NCBI GenBank assembly: GCA_037447655.1
Contig: JBBHKE010001366.1
Coordinates: 44,749-108,748, forward strand
Origin: Zygnema cylindricum
Lineage: Eukaryota; Streptophyta; Zygnematophyceae; Zygnematales; Zygnemataceae
Direction: 5' to 3'
DNA length: 64,000 nt
The notes under the pieces were generated by a model. The model was given only the letters and a program-made list of their open reading frames with translations, was not told where the DNA came from and ran no database searches. Made by a program: the position numbers and the translations under genes. Below, in pieces: positions 39,200-50,759 of the stretch (positions are counted from its first letter, which is position 1; each line of letters begins with the position of its first letter).

Positions 39200-40642
39200 C
39201 ATTTCATACGGGGGTTTTTTCGTTTTGGAGATCAAATAAAAGATTTTAAACAGGTGCCTTTCAAAGGCAAAATGGTGTGAAAATTTATTTTCCACAATAT
39301 CTTAAAAACTGAAGTAATCAGAAATTTATTTTCCAAGATTTTTGAAGTTTAAATTTTGAGTTTGAAAAACATGAAGAAATATAAAATCCAGTCAGAAAAA
39401 TTTCCAAACAAAAATACGGCCATAAACGAACACATTTTGAAGGGAAAAACAGAAAACACGATAAAATAAAAAGCACGAAAAGAAAAAATAAGAAATGCAT
39501 TCAATATACAGCAGCAGGGCACGCTAAATCTGATATAAAACTAGGAAAAAAAAGGGGATAAAAACATGAATACTAATGAAACCCGTCTTTCCGTCTACCT
39601 GCAATTGTTTAACTGAAAACTGAGGTTCTATGTGGACTTCAGTTTCGCTCTTTCCAAATCGTAATTAACGCAAATATCTGCGGCTGATTTCAGCTGAAAA
39701 CCTCCCCAAAACAGAAAAAACTCCGTAAACAAAAGTGAAAAATCTGATAAAACTCGCATAACCTCCGGACAAAAATGTCGTGCAAACTTTTAAAATATTA
39801 AATATCTGTACAATAACATTATCCGGTTGTATTAAAATATTTATCCGGACAAGATTTTTAATAGGAGGTTTTTAATACTCGACGAAAAATCTGGATACAG
39901 AAATCATGATTAGGAAGAGTCTTACGCCTCAGTCGGAGGAAATAAACAAACAACCAAAAGGTTACCAAAAAACAAAAGAAGGAGAGAAAACAAATCAAGT
40001 GTACTTTTCCCATTTTTGAATTAAGTTTTGGCTTCAAATTCCGTTCCAGTTTCAGTTACAGAGCGGATATGCTTTCTTTTTACAAATTGTGAAATCCATT
40101 TTTGAACTGTTTTTCGTATATGTGTATGCATCTATGTTTCTATATATGGGAGAAGGAGAGAGGGAGAGAGGGAGGGAGGGAGAGAAAGAGGGAGGGAGGG
40201 AATACAAACAATGCATGCAGGTGGTGAAGGACAGACCTGGATACTAAAAAAACCTAGGGCTATTCAAACGCGATACTATTATTTTGGTCTATCAGGAAAA
40301 CTTACCTGTTGTCCTTTGCAATGGGAGGGGTAAAGGACGGGCTGAGGATTGAGAGGGTCTATAAAGAATAAGATGAATGCCTTAAACCTGGTTAAAACCC
40401 ATGGGGTAGTTTCTAGCTATTTTGCTAGCTTTGTGGATGTGAAAAAAAAAATCCTTATGAAAACAAACAAGGAACAGAAAGGATACTTGTACGATGGTGA
40501 ATTTCATGTCTTTCTTAGGAAAACAGGATGGCCGTATTCTGAAGCTTTTCTGCATCTATTGAAGACTGACCTTTGAAAATGACATCTGGAGTAGGGCACA
40601 TTCTCTTTTTTGATTTTGTTTTTTTAATATTTGTGCCTTCAG
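39200..40642. other. AT-rich interval upstream of the visible GT14 exons
   Basis: Contains a GA-rich tract at 40149-40200. I searched the plus strand for an exon encoding the missing conserved segment before the first visible GT14 exon and found none. Confidence 0.4.
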
Positions 40643-43600
40643 GTGTCTTCCAATTTTCAACTTTTCGCATATTTACGACTATCTGTTTGCTGCAAACCAC
40701 AGTTATGTTACGAGGTAAGCGTTATAAATATCTATATTTTGTAATTCTGGAGGACAATAAGGCACCGGTAACTATTATATGCATCACCAGATGACATCAA
40801 GTGATTAAAAGGGCTATAAGTTTTTTAGGGGTTGGCCTGCTTCTTGTACACATTTTTTTCAAGGGTTTCTTTAAGACAAACCGACGCTTCTGCACTAAAA
40901 TGTTTCTGCCCAGTAATAATGTCTCAACGCCTAAAAAAAAATACCTCACTGGTCGTGAAGGCGTCAACGAATAATTTTATTCAACACTAAAATCTGATCC
41001 GGACTTATGCAAAATTTCGGAACGTTGAGTTTTCTATCAATGACTTTTATTTAAACTCAAGGCAACAGAATTCCTGCGATCTTTTTTGGAGACGATAAAA
41101 CTGACAGTTATATACCGGCCGAGATAATCCATACTCACCGTTGTTTGTCGGAGCAAGTTGCGCTAACGTAACACCAAGGATAAGATACTTGTGAATCAGA
41201 TAACTCTAAACTAACTCTTTTTTCTCATCAGATAGTGCCCTTATTCCCCTTTCAACCCATCAAGTAAAGCTGGTTTTTAAATAGTGAAAACTACGGAGAT
41301 GGTTTTAGGCGTGTGAAACAAGCAATACTTTGGGCAAAGGTCCTATGATATTTATCAAATCTATAAAATCCATACAGCATAATCCATCCATCCGCCAATG
41401 ATAAAGCAGAAAAGTTGCAAAAAACAATAATTGTGAAGCCTCAAAATTGATGTCTTAGATAGCCATGCTGTACAATTTGTCAAATAAATGATAAACATGC
41501 AATTTATGGTGTAGTAATAACCGGTTGCTTTCTCAATTTCACTTAGTTTTGAGTTACATTTAGTCATGATGTCAACCTACCCATTTTAGGTGTGTTACTC
41601 TGAGTAACTGGATGATGCTTGGGAAGTGAAATCAAATGGTACACGATTGATATCATTTAGTGATCATGGTAAGAATGACTTTTTTATGATGTTTTTCCAT
41701 GTTTATTTCTAGCAAATGTTATTTTCTAAGTATTGGAATGAGTAATGAAATAATGGTGGAAGGGAATAACGGATGGAGGAATAATGGAGTGAATAAATTG
41801 TGAGTAATGGAGTAGGATATAGCTGCATTTGCGAAGATTACCCTAAAAAGCTCTAAAGACCCTAAAAAATCCCAAAAAGCTATTTGGCAATAACAAGAAA
41901 GGGAAGACAAAGGGCTGTGCTGGATATAATTCAAGACAATGTTTTCCTGACACCTGAATTCTTTCCTGCATCGTTGGAAGTCCTTGTTTTGATATTATTG
42001 AGTTGTTTTCTTTTATGGCGATTGAGACCCTTTACTGAGTTTTTCTTCAAATTTTCTTAGCACATCGTCTAAGACGGTTGTTAACCTGACAACTGAAATT
42101 TTCTTGTCTGTTTGGGCTTATTTGTCTGCAGTCATATCAGCTCATGGCGATATAAAGGCAAGATGTATCCGTTGATAAAACGACAACAGTTCAGAAAGGG
42201 TTCACAAGTAAGCGATTTTTGGTTCACGTTTTGATTTATTTCTGGCCCTATTCAAGGCCGTAATGTAATTAGCGTATAGATCATTACAACATTTACAATG
42301 TTTTTTCGAACTCTTCTTTTTTGTGGCAAGATACGAGAGTTTTGCTGCTCTGTTTGACCTTTCCCTTCTACAGTTGCCGCAAGTCTTGCTTTTTTGAATT
42401 TGCATGTACAAATTATTCTGTGTTATCGATTTTTGTTTTCTTACTTTCTTTTCTGATTCAAGTTCATCCAAAATTGTGGGACATGTGGCAGTGGTTGGCA
42501 TTGATAAGAGATCACGCATTTATGGTCGTCAACGACACGGTATTTTACGAAAAGTTTCTGAGTACGAGGGCAGAGGTGAGGGCTTGTCTGCTTGTAACCT
42601 CGTTCTGAAGATATGGTTTCTTTTGGAGGGGGGAGGGGGGTTCAGAGCCATCTCTGACTTCTAAAATTCCTTCAACGTTTGTGCCCACGGCCAATTTTCA
42701 CAGCGAATGCATTTACATGAATTCGGTTCTTTTTATGTATCGATGTACACCTTTGCACTTATTTTATGTCTCATATTAATATATGAATCATAGTCATGGC
42801 GTTGGGTTTATGAACATTTTCCATCTAGGAATTTTCAGCAGAGGCAAAAACCTCCATTTACTTTCCATATTCGGCTATAAAAAAAGAAAGAGTTATTTTA
42901 AGCGGCAGCTCGAATGTAGGAAAATATACAAAATACGATCAAGTGAGGCAGGGCGAGAGACGGCAGTAATGTTATTGAGGTATAAAGATGGACTAACTTG
43001 ACTGACTGCTTATAGACTGAAATCCAATTTTCCTGGATATCGTTTTCCTGATTCTTTTCGCTTTTCAGTAGTGTTGTACATCGATGAAAGCTGCAAGCAA
43101 TTTTCGGTAATATCGTAATATGGAGAAGTTCAATAGTCGATATTTGTCGACTTGGCCGATAAATTTTGATATTGTGACAATTGCTGATAATTGACCCATA
43201 TATATTTTGCAACTCCAGGTATTTTAGATATACGGAGTATACATCTGTATCGTTGATATCGCGATATCGATATCATTATGTTGCGGTAATCAGCGATATG
43301 ATGTCTGGATTCGATGTATCGACTATCGGGACCCCTTGTACATGTCGATTATTGGCAAAACCTATTCGATATACATCATTATTTCGTAGACATATTTTTC
43401 ATAGCTTTTTTTTGTTTCTTGGACGGCCACGCCTCTAAATGTTTTTTTGTCCTATTTGTGCGGCAGATTCCGGATGAGAGTTATATACAAACAATGCTTC
43501 CGGTGAGTGCCGAATCATTATTTTTAATTTTCTATTCTTTGTGTACCGTTTTTTTAGCATTATGGGCCTAACTTTTATTGGCAACAAAACCATTCGGGCG

Positions 43601-44609
43601 TGGACTCGGATGTTAACCCTGAATTGTCATTTTTTGTAACGTTAAACGATGCCATTTTTTATGTTTGTTTAACAGATGCTGGATCCGACAAGAGTTGTTC
43701 CGCGGGGAGTGGAATATGTCCATTGGCGATATTCGTCGTCTCGACATCCTTTAACCTACGGCCCAATGGATGTCACACCCGAGTTTTTGCGGTCTATACA
43801 AGTCAGTTCTAAACCATCTTTTTTAACATTCAAATCAGTTTTTTTTTGACAATAATTAACCTTTATGTCGGTTTTTTCAACATTCTTAATGCTCATGTAA
43901 GAAATTCTAACGTCTTTAACATTTAAGCCGATTTTTTGATTTTTCTGGATATTCTTTCACATGACGATGTTGATTTGGTTTTGTTGGCTTGGATGTTGTC
44001 CATGATATGAATGTTTTTTAGAGCACCTATGGCTGCTCCATTTTGTTAGAAACGTGAGATAATAACTTCAAAATTGACAAGAAAAGGAAAGTGGAATATA
44101 GGAAGACGGTAATACTGTAGTCCAGAAGTCAATTGGTCGGAGCTTAATGGTCTTAAAAGAATAGTAAAAATAATTAAAGAGAAAGGGATAGAGAAAGAAA
44201 AAGGCTGAGTCCTTTGTTTTGAGTCAAGTTTCGGTAGATTACATCTCTCAACAGCGTCTGGGGAAAGGGATTATGAAGGAAAATTCTGTAAGAAAAGAGT
44301 TTTTTGATGCTAAAACTGAGACACGTTGAGAAACTGCAGTCACCAACCACCATCTCAATTGTAATTAAATTGAAATTCAATTCTGATTCGTTACAAAAAT
44401 CTGATTCACTTGTTCGTCCTCTGGTATTTTTTCTCTGTTCACAGAGGAGTCGAAATCCTCCCGTTGAAACTATCGGATTTCTGAAAATGTCCCGAAATGA
44501 GCCTTGTACCGTGAACGGAGTTCCTTCTCATTGTTTCCTTTTCGCGAGAAAATTCGCCCCTAATGTTGTGGAAACTATGATGCAAATGAAGGATGTAATC
44601 GGGTATTGA
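40643..44609 (+). CDS. GT14-family (DUF266, core-2/I-branching-like) glycosyltransferase, 3' six exons
   Basis: Membrane-bound Golgi-type glycosyltransferase of the plant DUF266/BC10 group by family knowledge. Exons: 40643-40714, 42132-42207, 42492-42575, 43467-43502, 43676-43801, 44445-44609 (TGA). Phases agree throughout; introns are GT-AG, and the fifth donor is the weak GTCAGT. Family landmarks appear in order: CLPIFNFSHIYDYL (family C-[IV]-P-L-[YF]-N-F-[ST]); FRKGSQW across exons 2 and 3; VVNDTVFYEKF; IPDESYIQT (the P-D-E-x-Y motif); HWRYSSSRHPLTYGPMDVTP; the C-terminal PSHCFLFARKFAP and a short tail. About 186 residues are visible. The N-terminal half (membrane anchor, first conserved blocks) is not found in the window, so the gene is either 5'-truncated or has a very long repeat-filled intron. 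The visible part has no lesions. Confidence 0.85.
43100..43390. repeat. Degenerate GATATCG-type palindromic repeat in a GT14 intron
   Basis: Dense overlap of TCGATA, GATATCG, CGATATC and TCGTTGATATCGCGATATCG-like words. A similar but sparser texture occurs near 33.85 and 34.62 kb. Confidence 0.5.
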
Positions 44610-44913
44610 AAGACCTCTCTGGATTTTGCCGCTGTTCACATCTCCTCCATCTGGGCACAAAATAAAACCCATTTGGTAAACTTTTCTGACCTTTTCTAAT
44701 ATAATCAGATAAGACAAAACAAGGCAAACCGAGAGTTCGTGCCGAGAAAATGTATTCAAAAAGCAGTTGCAGAAAGGGCAGTCATTGAAATTGATCCTTA
44801 AATTTTAGGAATCTTAACATCCATTCATTGGTTTCTCAGTGCTTGTTTAATAATAAAAGATGTGAAAAAGTCTCTAGCAGGCTCAGGCGCAAGTGACAGA
44901 TGAGACAAGTATT

Positions 44914-44956
<43 letters not shown>

Positions 44957-45954
44957 ACAGTATTTGCCGGTGTAGAGTTTGGTTATAGAGACTGGTTTAA
45001 ATGCAGCGCCATTCAATTCATTAGGGAGTTTGACAAACATTCCCGCTTAATGGATGTTTATAGTTAGTGGAGATAGGGTGTAAAGGGAGAAAGAGGTGGA
45101 AGGAAAAAAAAAACGGTTATCTGTTGTGAATGGTCATGGATACGGGTTCTATTTCCTTCTGCATTCAAAGGAAATAGAGTGCGTTAGAGAGAACTGATAG
45201 AATAACAGACGATTTTAGACATTTGTGTAACGACACTTTTAGTTTATTGTGTGGCTTTTTTGAAATATATATATTCTTTTCCTTTTTTAGAAGTGTAGTT
45301 GAGCTCGGGCTCCTTTGAAATGACTTCAAAAAAATAGTAGTTTTGCTGAATCCTTGGAGTGTTCATTGCAAAACCTGACAAATATTCAAATTTACAAATT
45401 TTTAAATAATGTTGAGGACGGGAAAGTTATTCATATCGGCAAGCTCCGATATACATAGAGTAGCTCACCTAGCTAAACAGAATAATTGTCGTCATTTTCG
45501 GTCTCCGCAAGAAATGGTGCGGAAAAGTATCTGTAGATATTCGGTGCAGTTCGTATTAACCTTTTGTGGTGATGGGAATCGAGTCGGTATAAATGGTATC
45601 CTCCAGAAAGAGTAATGAGGTGACTAATGGAATGGCCGATTTGGTTTTGTATTCATTTGTTATTTTGTCGAGAAATTGCATTTGTTTGTCTGACAAGTCA
45701 ATCAACACATGTTACACGAGTATGTACCATGTCCAGTTTATCATTCCCGTTTCTTACGCCCTTTTTTCTTGCCCGTTTTTCATGCCCATTTTTCATGCTG
45801 TTCCAAAAACGAACACCCGTACCTTTTCCTTGGATGGTCTTGCGTTTTGTATAATCCTACTTTAACCTTTGCGCCACTTTTGGGGGGAACCGTGCCTAAT
45901 TTTAAAGTGACCCGGTCGGTGTACGTATGGTCGTTTTGAAGTTACCCGGTCTGT
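44610..45954. other. 3' flank of the GT14 gene and intergenic
   Basis: A CT microsatellite lies at about 44915-44953. I found no gene. The GT14 3' UTR should occupy the first part. Confidence 0.45.
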
Positions 45955-46345
45955 GTCAGTGTGGCCGTGGTCGTGGTTGCTATAGTGGTCGTGGACGTGG
46001 TCGCTGTTGTCGTCGTTGTTTTGGTCGCCGTCGGGATGTCATATATACGCTTCTGTACTGTTGCAGATGGTTTGCATCCATACTGCGGACGGACAACGCC
46101 TAATGTTAAAGTTACCCAGTCTGTGTCAATGCTCGTTCTTAGTCATCCGGTAGGTGTTGGTGTGGTCGTGATCGTGTGTCGTTGCTGTTGTCATCGTTGT
46201 CAAAAAATTTACGACCTTCCTTCCGTCGCTTCCTTGGTCGATGTTGGTGTATCCGTGGTCGTGGTCGCTGTTGTGGTCGTGGCCGTGGTCGCTGTCGTGG
46301 TTGCGGTCGTGGTCGCCGTCGGGACATACGATTACGTACTACAGA
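45955..46345 (+). repeat. Duplicated GTGGTC-type hexanucleotide minisatellite
   Basis: Two blocks (about 45960-46045 and 46238-46330) of (GTGGTC/GTGGCC/GCTGTT)n, each followed by GCCGTCGGGA and CATA and then a further related stretch (TACTGCGGACGGACA against TACTGCAGACGGACAG). One frame is poly-Val/Ala, another reads Arg-Gly-rich. An RG-rich tail of a former gene is possible, but no start, domain or splice structure supports it. Confidence 0.7.
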
Positions 46346-46779
46346 TGAACGACGTCCGTACTGCAGACGGACAGAAAGCAGACACGACCTATTTAAGGGT
46401 TTCCAGAAATGCGACCAAAGGTCTAATATTTGTATAGAGATTTATGTTATCCATATAATTATCATGAATAAATTGAGAAAAAATCATTACTAACCAATAC
46501 AACAAATTTACTATTGGGACGTCACCAACTCCAATGGGGGGATCAGCCCTATTGTAGTGGGAGAGGTATCCTACCAATTAGTGGCCCGTGCCGTTTGTAT
46601 CCAACTCCAATTCGCATTCCATGATTATCTTAGTTATCAATTTGGCAACTCGGGGTGGTTATGAGGCCATGGTCCATGGGAATTCGAGCTTTCCTAGATA
46701 TCTGCCCCGATTGGCTAGTCTTTTAAGTCCTTTTCAACGCCTTGAATATGGTGGATCATAACGTCACTTTTTTGGAGCT

Positions 46780-48545
46780 TATAGTCGCCCTTTCCCCATT
46801 AGTCTAGATATTCCTTTTTGTGAGAGCCTTTCATTCTTTGACCAACAACCTCTCTTTCTCTGTTGATAGTGATTTGGTTCCCCTTTCCTCTGTGATAGGC
46901 ACTCGACAAAGAGACCCACTTTGGGAACGCTTTTTCGCCCTTGTTCATTATTGGGCCCATCGCACTTTTCGTTTTCCCTTGATTTTGACCTTCAGACGGA
47001 TTTGTCCAACGTGGACGACCTTCCTAACATTTCCGATCCCTAGGTTGATTTCGCTTAAGGTGTTTCCCCCATTGCTCCTTTTACTTACTCGCACTTCCCT
47101 AGCAACCCTAGTGTTTGTCTTGTCTCTTTTGCCTTTAATGATGGCTTTATAAACGTCTTCCACACTCTATTAGGTCATGGGGCTTTTGATTGCGAGTTTA
47201 TGCCTGCGGCCCACCTTCAGGTTTCCTTTCAGGTTTCTCTGCTTACTTTTGTAGGCGGATTGGGTTTATTATCGAAGGCACGTTTTGCTCCCGCTGCTTA
47301 TTTAAGAAGCTGGTGCGTCATTGCCTCCACTCCTCTCTCTCGTTTTTTGCCTAGGAATTCTCGTGTTCTTGCTACTGTTGTCCCTTGTTTTCCAGACTGT
47401 GTGTTTGCCTTCCAATGCTCTTTTTAGATGCGTCATGTTCTCTTCCTTATAGATATGTCGGTTCTTTCCACCCTTGTGACGAAATTGGTAGCCCGAGTCC
47501 AAGAATAAATTTCAGATCATGTTTTCGCCGTGATTAAAGCCAAGCTTCTCGTTCCGCTTCCCTTTAATTCTTCGCGTGCATGTTGTCTCTCTTATGATGG
47601 GCTTCGTTCCAGAGCTTGGCTATTCTATCCTCCTATTTAATCCACCATATGTCTCAAGCCTGCTCAATTCACGACTGCCCTCGGCTCCAGCTTGGCCTTC
47701 CTCATCTCTCTTTGCTTGCTTGTCTTGTTCGCTCGTGTGACCGTGTCTTTAAGCCCGATGGCATCCATTTTTTTCATTGCTTCCACGAGGACGAGTTGAT
47801 TCAGGTGCTCAACACTATTTGCGACACCATTGCGACTATCGCTTCTTAGGGGGGGGTATTTTGTTTGTCGAGAGATTTCTCATATTTTTCCTTCGTGTCT
47901 GATTGATTTTGTACAACTCCATGGTGCACGTGGCTTGCATTCTTTTGGCAAATCTCAGATAGAGTCGTCGGTCAAGCGGCTCGACATGTTCCAGAGGTCG
48001 CCCGTTACGCGTCTAAGAAGGAGCATGATTATGCACACTGAGATGTTGTGGACGACTTTATTCTGATGGCGGTCAACAATGTTACTTGTTTGTGTGTTTT
48101 TTTGGAGGAGTTTCTCCTTGCTTCTGGTCTGCGCTTGTTCGATCATTGGGTTCCTGGAAGTGGTCCTCACTTCTTTTTATGGTCAACGTTTGTCGCTGGG
48201 TATATAATGCGTCCAATCCTCTACCCTCTTTCGATTGGCTAATGCAATTATGTACCATCAACGTGTTCTACAACTCCCTCAACGTGATCTTTGGACTTGG
48301 GGGAACTTACAAGGTTTTTTTTCGGAAGTCTTGAGGTATCTTGAGGTTAGGTTAGGTCATGCTATTTTTTGCACAATCTTGTATTTTTGGTTTAATGGTT
48401 GTTGGCTCTTTGGGTGGGTGTGTTTTACATGCCAATTTTTTGTGTTCATATCTCTCGCCTTGCTTCCCCCCACATGTAGTTTTTTTCAGTTTTGGCGTTG
48501 CCGCCCCTCTTTGGACTCAGATGGTTCATGATTGCTCTTTTTAAT
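46780..48545 (+). pseudogene. Decayed LINE-type reverse transcriptase (C-terminal half)
   Basis: Scattered plus-strand frames keep recognisable blocks. SSVIGTRQRDPLWERFFAL near 46880 corresponds to the RT motif G-T-R-Q-G-D-P-L-G. GGLGLLSKARFAPAAYLRSW near 47250 corresponds to a post-palm block. LGLPHLSLLACL followed by GIHFFHCFHEDELIQVLNTI near 47690 corresponds to the Cys/His region (H-x-F-x-C-x-H). HVPEVARYASKKEHDYAH near 47975 lies downstream. Frameshifts and stops lie between each. No intact 5' part, poly-A tail or target duplication was found. Confidence 0.65.
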
Positions 48546-49182
48546 AAAATCGGCCTTGCCCCTAATTAGATAATACATTTTATGCAAGTTTGTAGGGAGA
48601 GGAGGAATTTACTGGAGAAGCAAGATGGTAAACTGTCCAAGTACGTAGTATTAGAATGTGAAAAGCAAAACTGAAACTGGAAAAAAAACATGAACGATCG
48701 ACAAATATGTGTTGAATCTATAGAATATATTCGAATTGAATGGCAGGTGGAATATCCACACATCCACGATCTCGGACTACACCCATTGTACATCCGAAAA
48801 ATATATTCATGAAAAGTTTTCAAAACCTAACTATCGCCACTTATTCAAATTACACAAGGATTTCAAAAATTCACTCGAGCACACCCGTTGTTAAATGAAA
48901 AATACAGAAAATGTACAACAATGTTAAAGCAAGCGAAAATCTACCCAAAAAAAACAAATAACCATGTACTCGTAATGTCCACCATGGCGCAAATTTGGTT
49001 CAATTATTATATATAAATACATGGCAAACGGTTCAATAATTTATCTCAATGACATCTTAAATGGAATACATGGTTGTGATATTGCAATAAGTACCTTTCC
49101 ATGGTCCTTGGCCATATAACTCTTCTTTTTAACGTTTGATTTTCACTTTTTTTTTTTGCAACAATTTTGCTCAACAAATGAC
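48546..49182. other. AT-rich intergenic
   Basis: No coding or repeat feature recognised. Confidence 0.5.
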
Positions 49183-49750
49183 CACATCGGTCATCGTTAT
49201 TATTGCTTTGTCGCGGCTTTTTTTTGTCAAAAAATAGAAAATTAGTGTCATTGACATTAAAATAGAATTATCGCTAACATGGAAAGTTTATATGATGTTC
49301 GCGAAAATTAGCGCTGTGTGTGATAAGTCATTTTTGTAAAAACAACAACTTGACATCTCATTTCTACAACCTTAAGTGTGTTTCCCATATAAATTAACTT
49401 GCAATACTTGTTAACCGTCAGTAAGAGCAAGAACATCTGTAAATATAAAATCCTAAAATAGTGTAAAGTAAAAAAAATGCAATTAAAATACTTTAATTTA
49501 TATGTTTTGTACGATTTGTAAACCCACAAGTACGCATCTTGGCAAATGCCGTCAAAGTAGTACACCATCGCTGTAAATAGTGACGATGCCACCTTAGCGT
49601 AGACGGTACAAAGTCGACATAAAAAATGCGTTGTGCCAAAATTAATGATAATGCTCTTTTCTTTCGACAAAAAATACACTAAATAACAAAATTAACACTA
49701 AATTCGTATTTAAGCTATTTGCTTTAACACCAATAACAATGAGCGATGTA
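49183..49750. mobile_element. Long MITE, second family
   Basis: About 568 bp. The left end ACATCGGTCATCGTTATTAT is matched in inverse by the right end CCAATAACAATGAGCGATGT. The interior contains TTGTCGCGGC and GAAAATTAGTGTCATTGACAT, as in the shorter copies. No coding potential. Confidence 0.6.
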
Positions 49751-50027
49751 CTTGTGAAATTAGATTGAAGGGACAAATGGTGCAATTTTACTTATTTTGT
49801 ACGATTGGAATCTATTATTAATGATTTTGGCATGTACCTCAGAAGATGAACAGTGGGTGTGGTGTGGATGGGTGGATGGAACTGGAATACTTGGTGTGAG
49901 GCACCTTTCCACACAATATTGGAATATCGTCCGAACCTTCCCAAATCGACGTTTTCCGGCTCTATTTTAAGAACAATGGTGAAATGACTTAAAAGAGTTT
50001 GAATACTGATATAAGGGCGACGGAGTC

Positions 50028-50247
50028 TACACTGTGAATTGTTAATAGTGTTAATGTTTTTTTTCCACTTAAACCATCTTTTCTCCGTACAAAATGGTCG
50101 GATTATGGATGTGACGATTGCGATTGAAAGCCAAGATTCTCACCTTCCAATCGGCGGTCTCTATGAGAAATTCTGACAAGTGTGTACGAAAAAAAGATGT
50201 TTTAAGTGGCAAAAAAACTGTTAACCCTAATAGCGATACACGGTGTA
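50028..50247. mobile_element. MITE with TACACCG termini (copy G)
   Basis: 220 bp. Left TACACTGTGAATTGTTAATA, right CTAATAGCGATACACGGTGTA. Internal arms CTTTTCTCCGTACAAA and GTGTGTACGAAAAAAAG follow the layout of copies A and D. Confidence 0.85.
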
Positions 50248-50759
50248 CAGGGCGACGTGCAGAGGTCGCAAACGGTTACCCGAAACCGAAACTGACCGTT
50301 ACCAGACCGCCCGCGTCAAATCCGAAACGGATTTGGGTGCCGAAATTTGGGGGCCGGGCGGATTCAGGCAAGTGATTCACAAAAAAAAAAAAAAACAGGC
50401 GGGAAAAACAAAAAACAAAAAATATTGAAGGTTTTGTACTGTCCATACTATCCAACTTTATTGTAATTTATACTCTTGGTATCGTGGAAGTTCGTGACAT
50501 CATGATTAGCGTCGCAAATCCGACACGGTACTAACACTATTCAATTCAGAAATCTTACTAGAGGATATGGGTCGTAAATCATACTCTATTGCAAAGTGCC
50601 AATTATGCATTTAATACGGTGTTTCCACAAATATGTCGAATTTATTTTGTCAATATTGAAATTTTATGGGCACCACAACCTCCCACAGAATGCACAACTA
50701 CTCTTCCACAAAAGGATACACCCAACAGCCCAATATGTTTTAGACTATTACTGCCACCC
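50248..50759. other. Intergenic, no feature recognised
   Basis: Contains a poly-A run near 50383. No gene, RNA or repeat was identified. Confidence 0.5.

Noticed and set aside
45961-46437. 158-codon Val-rich open frame
   Set aside because: Direct translation of a GTGGTC hexanucleotide repeat. No start context, domain or homologue recognised.
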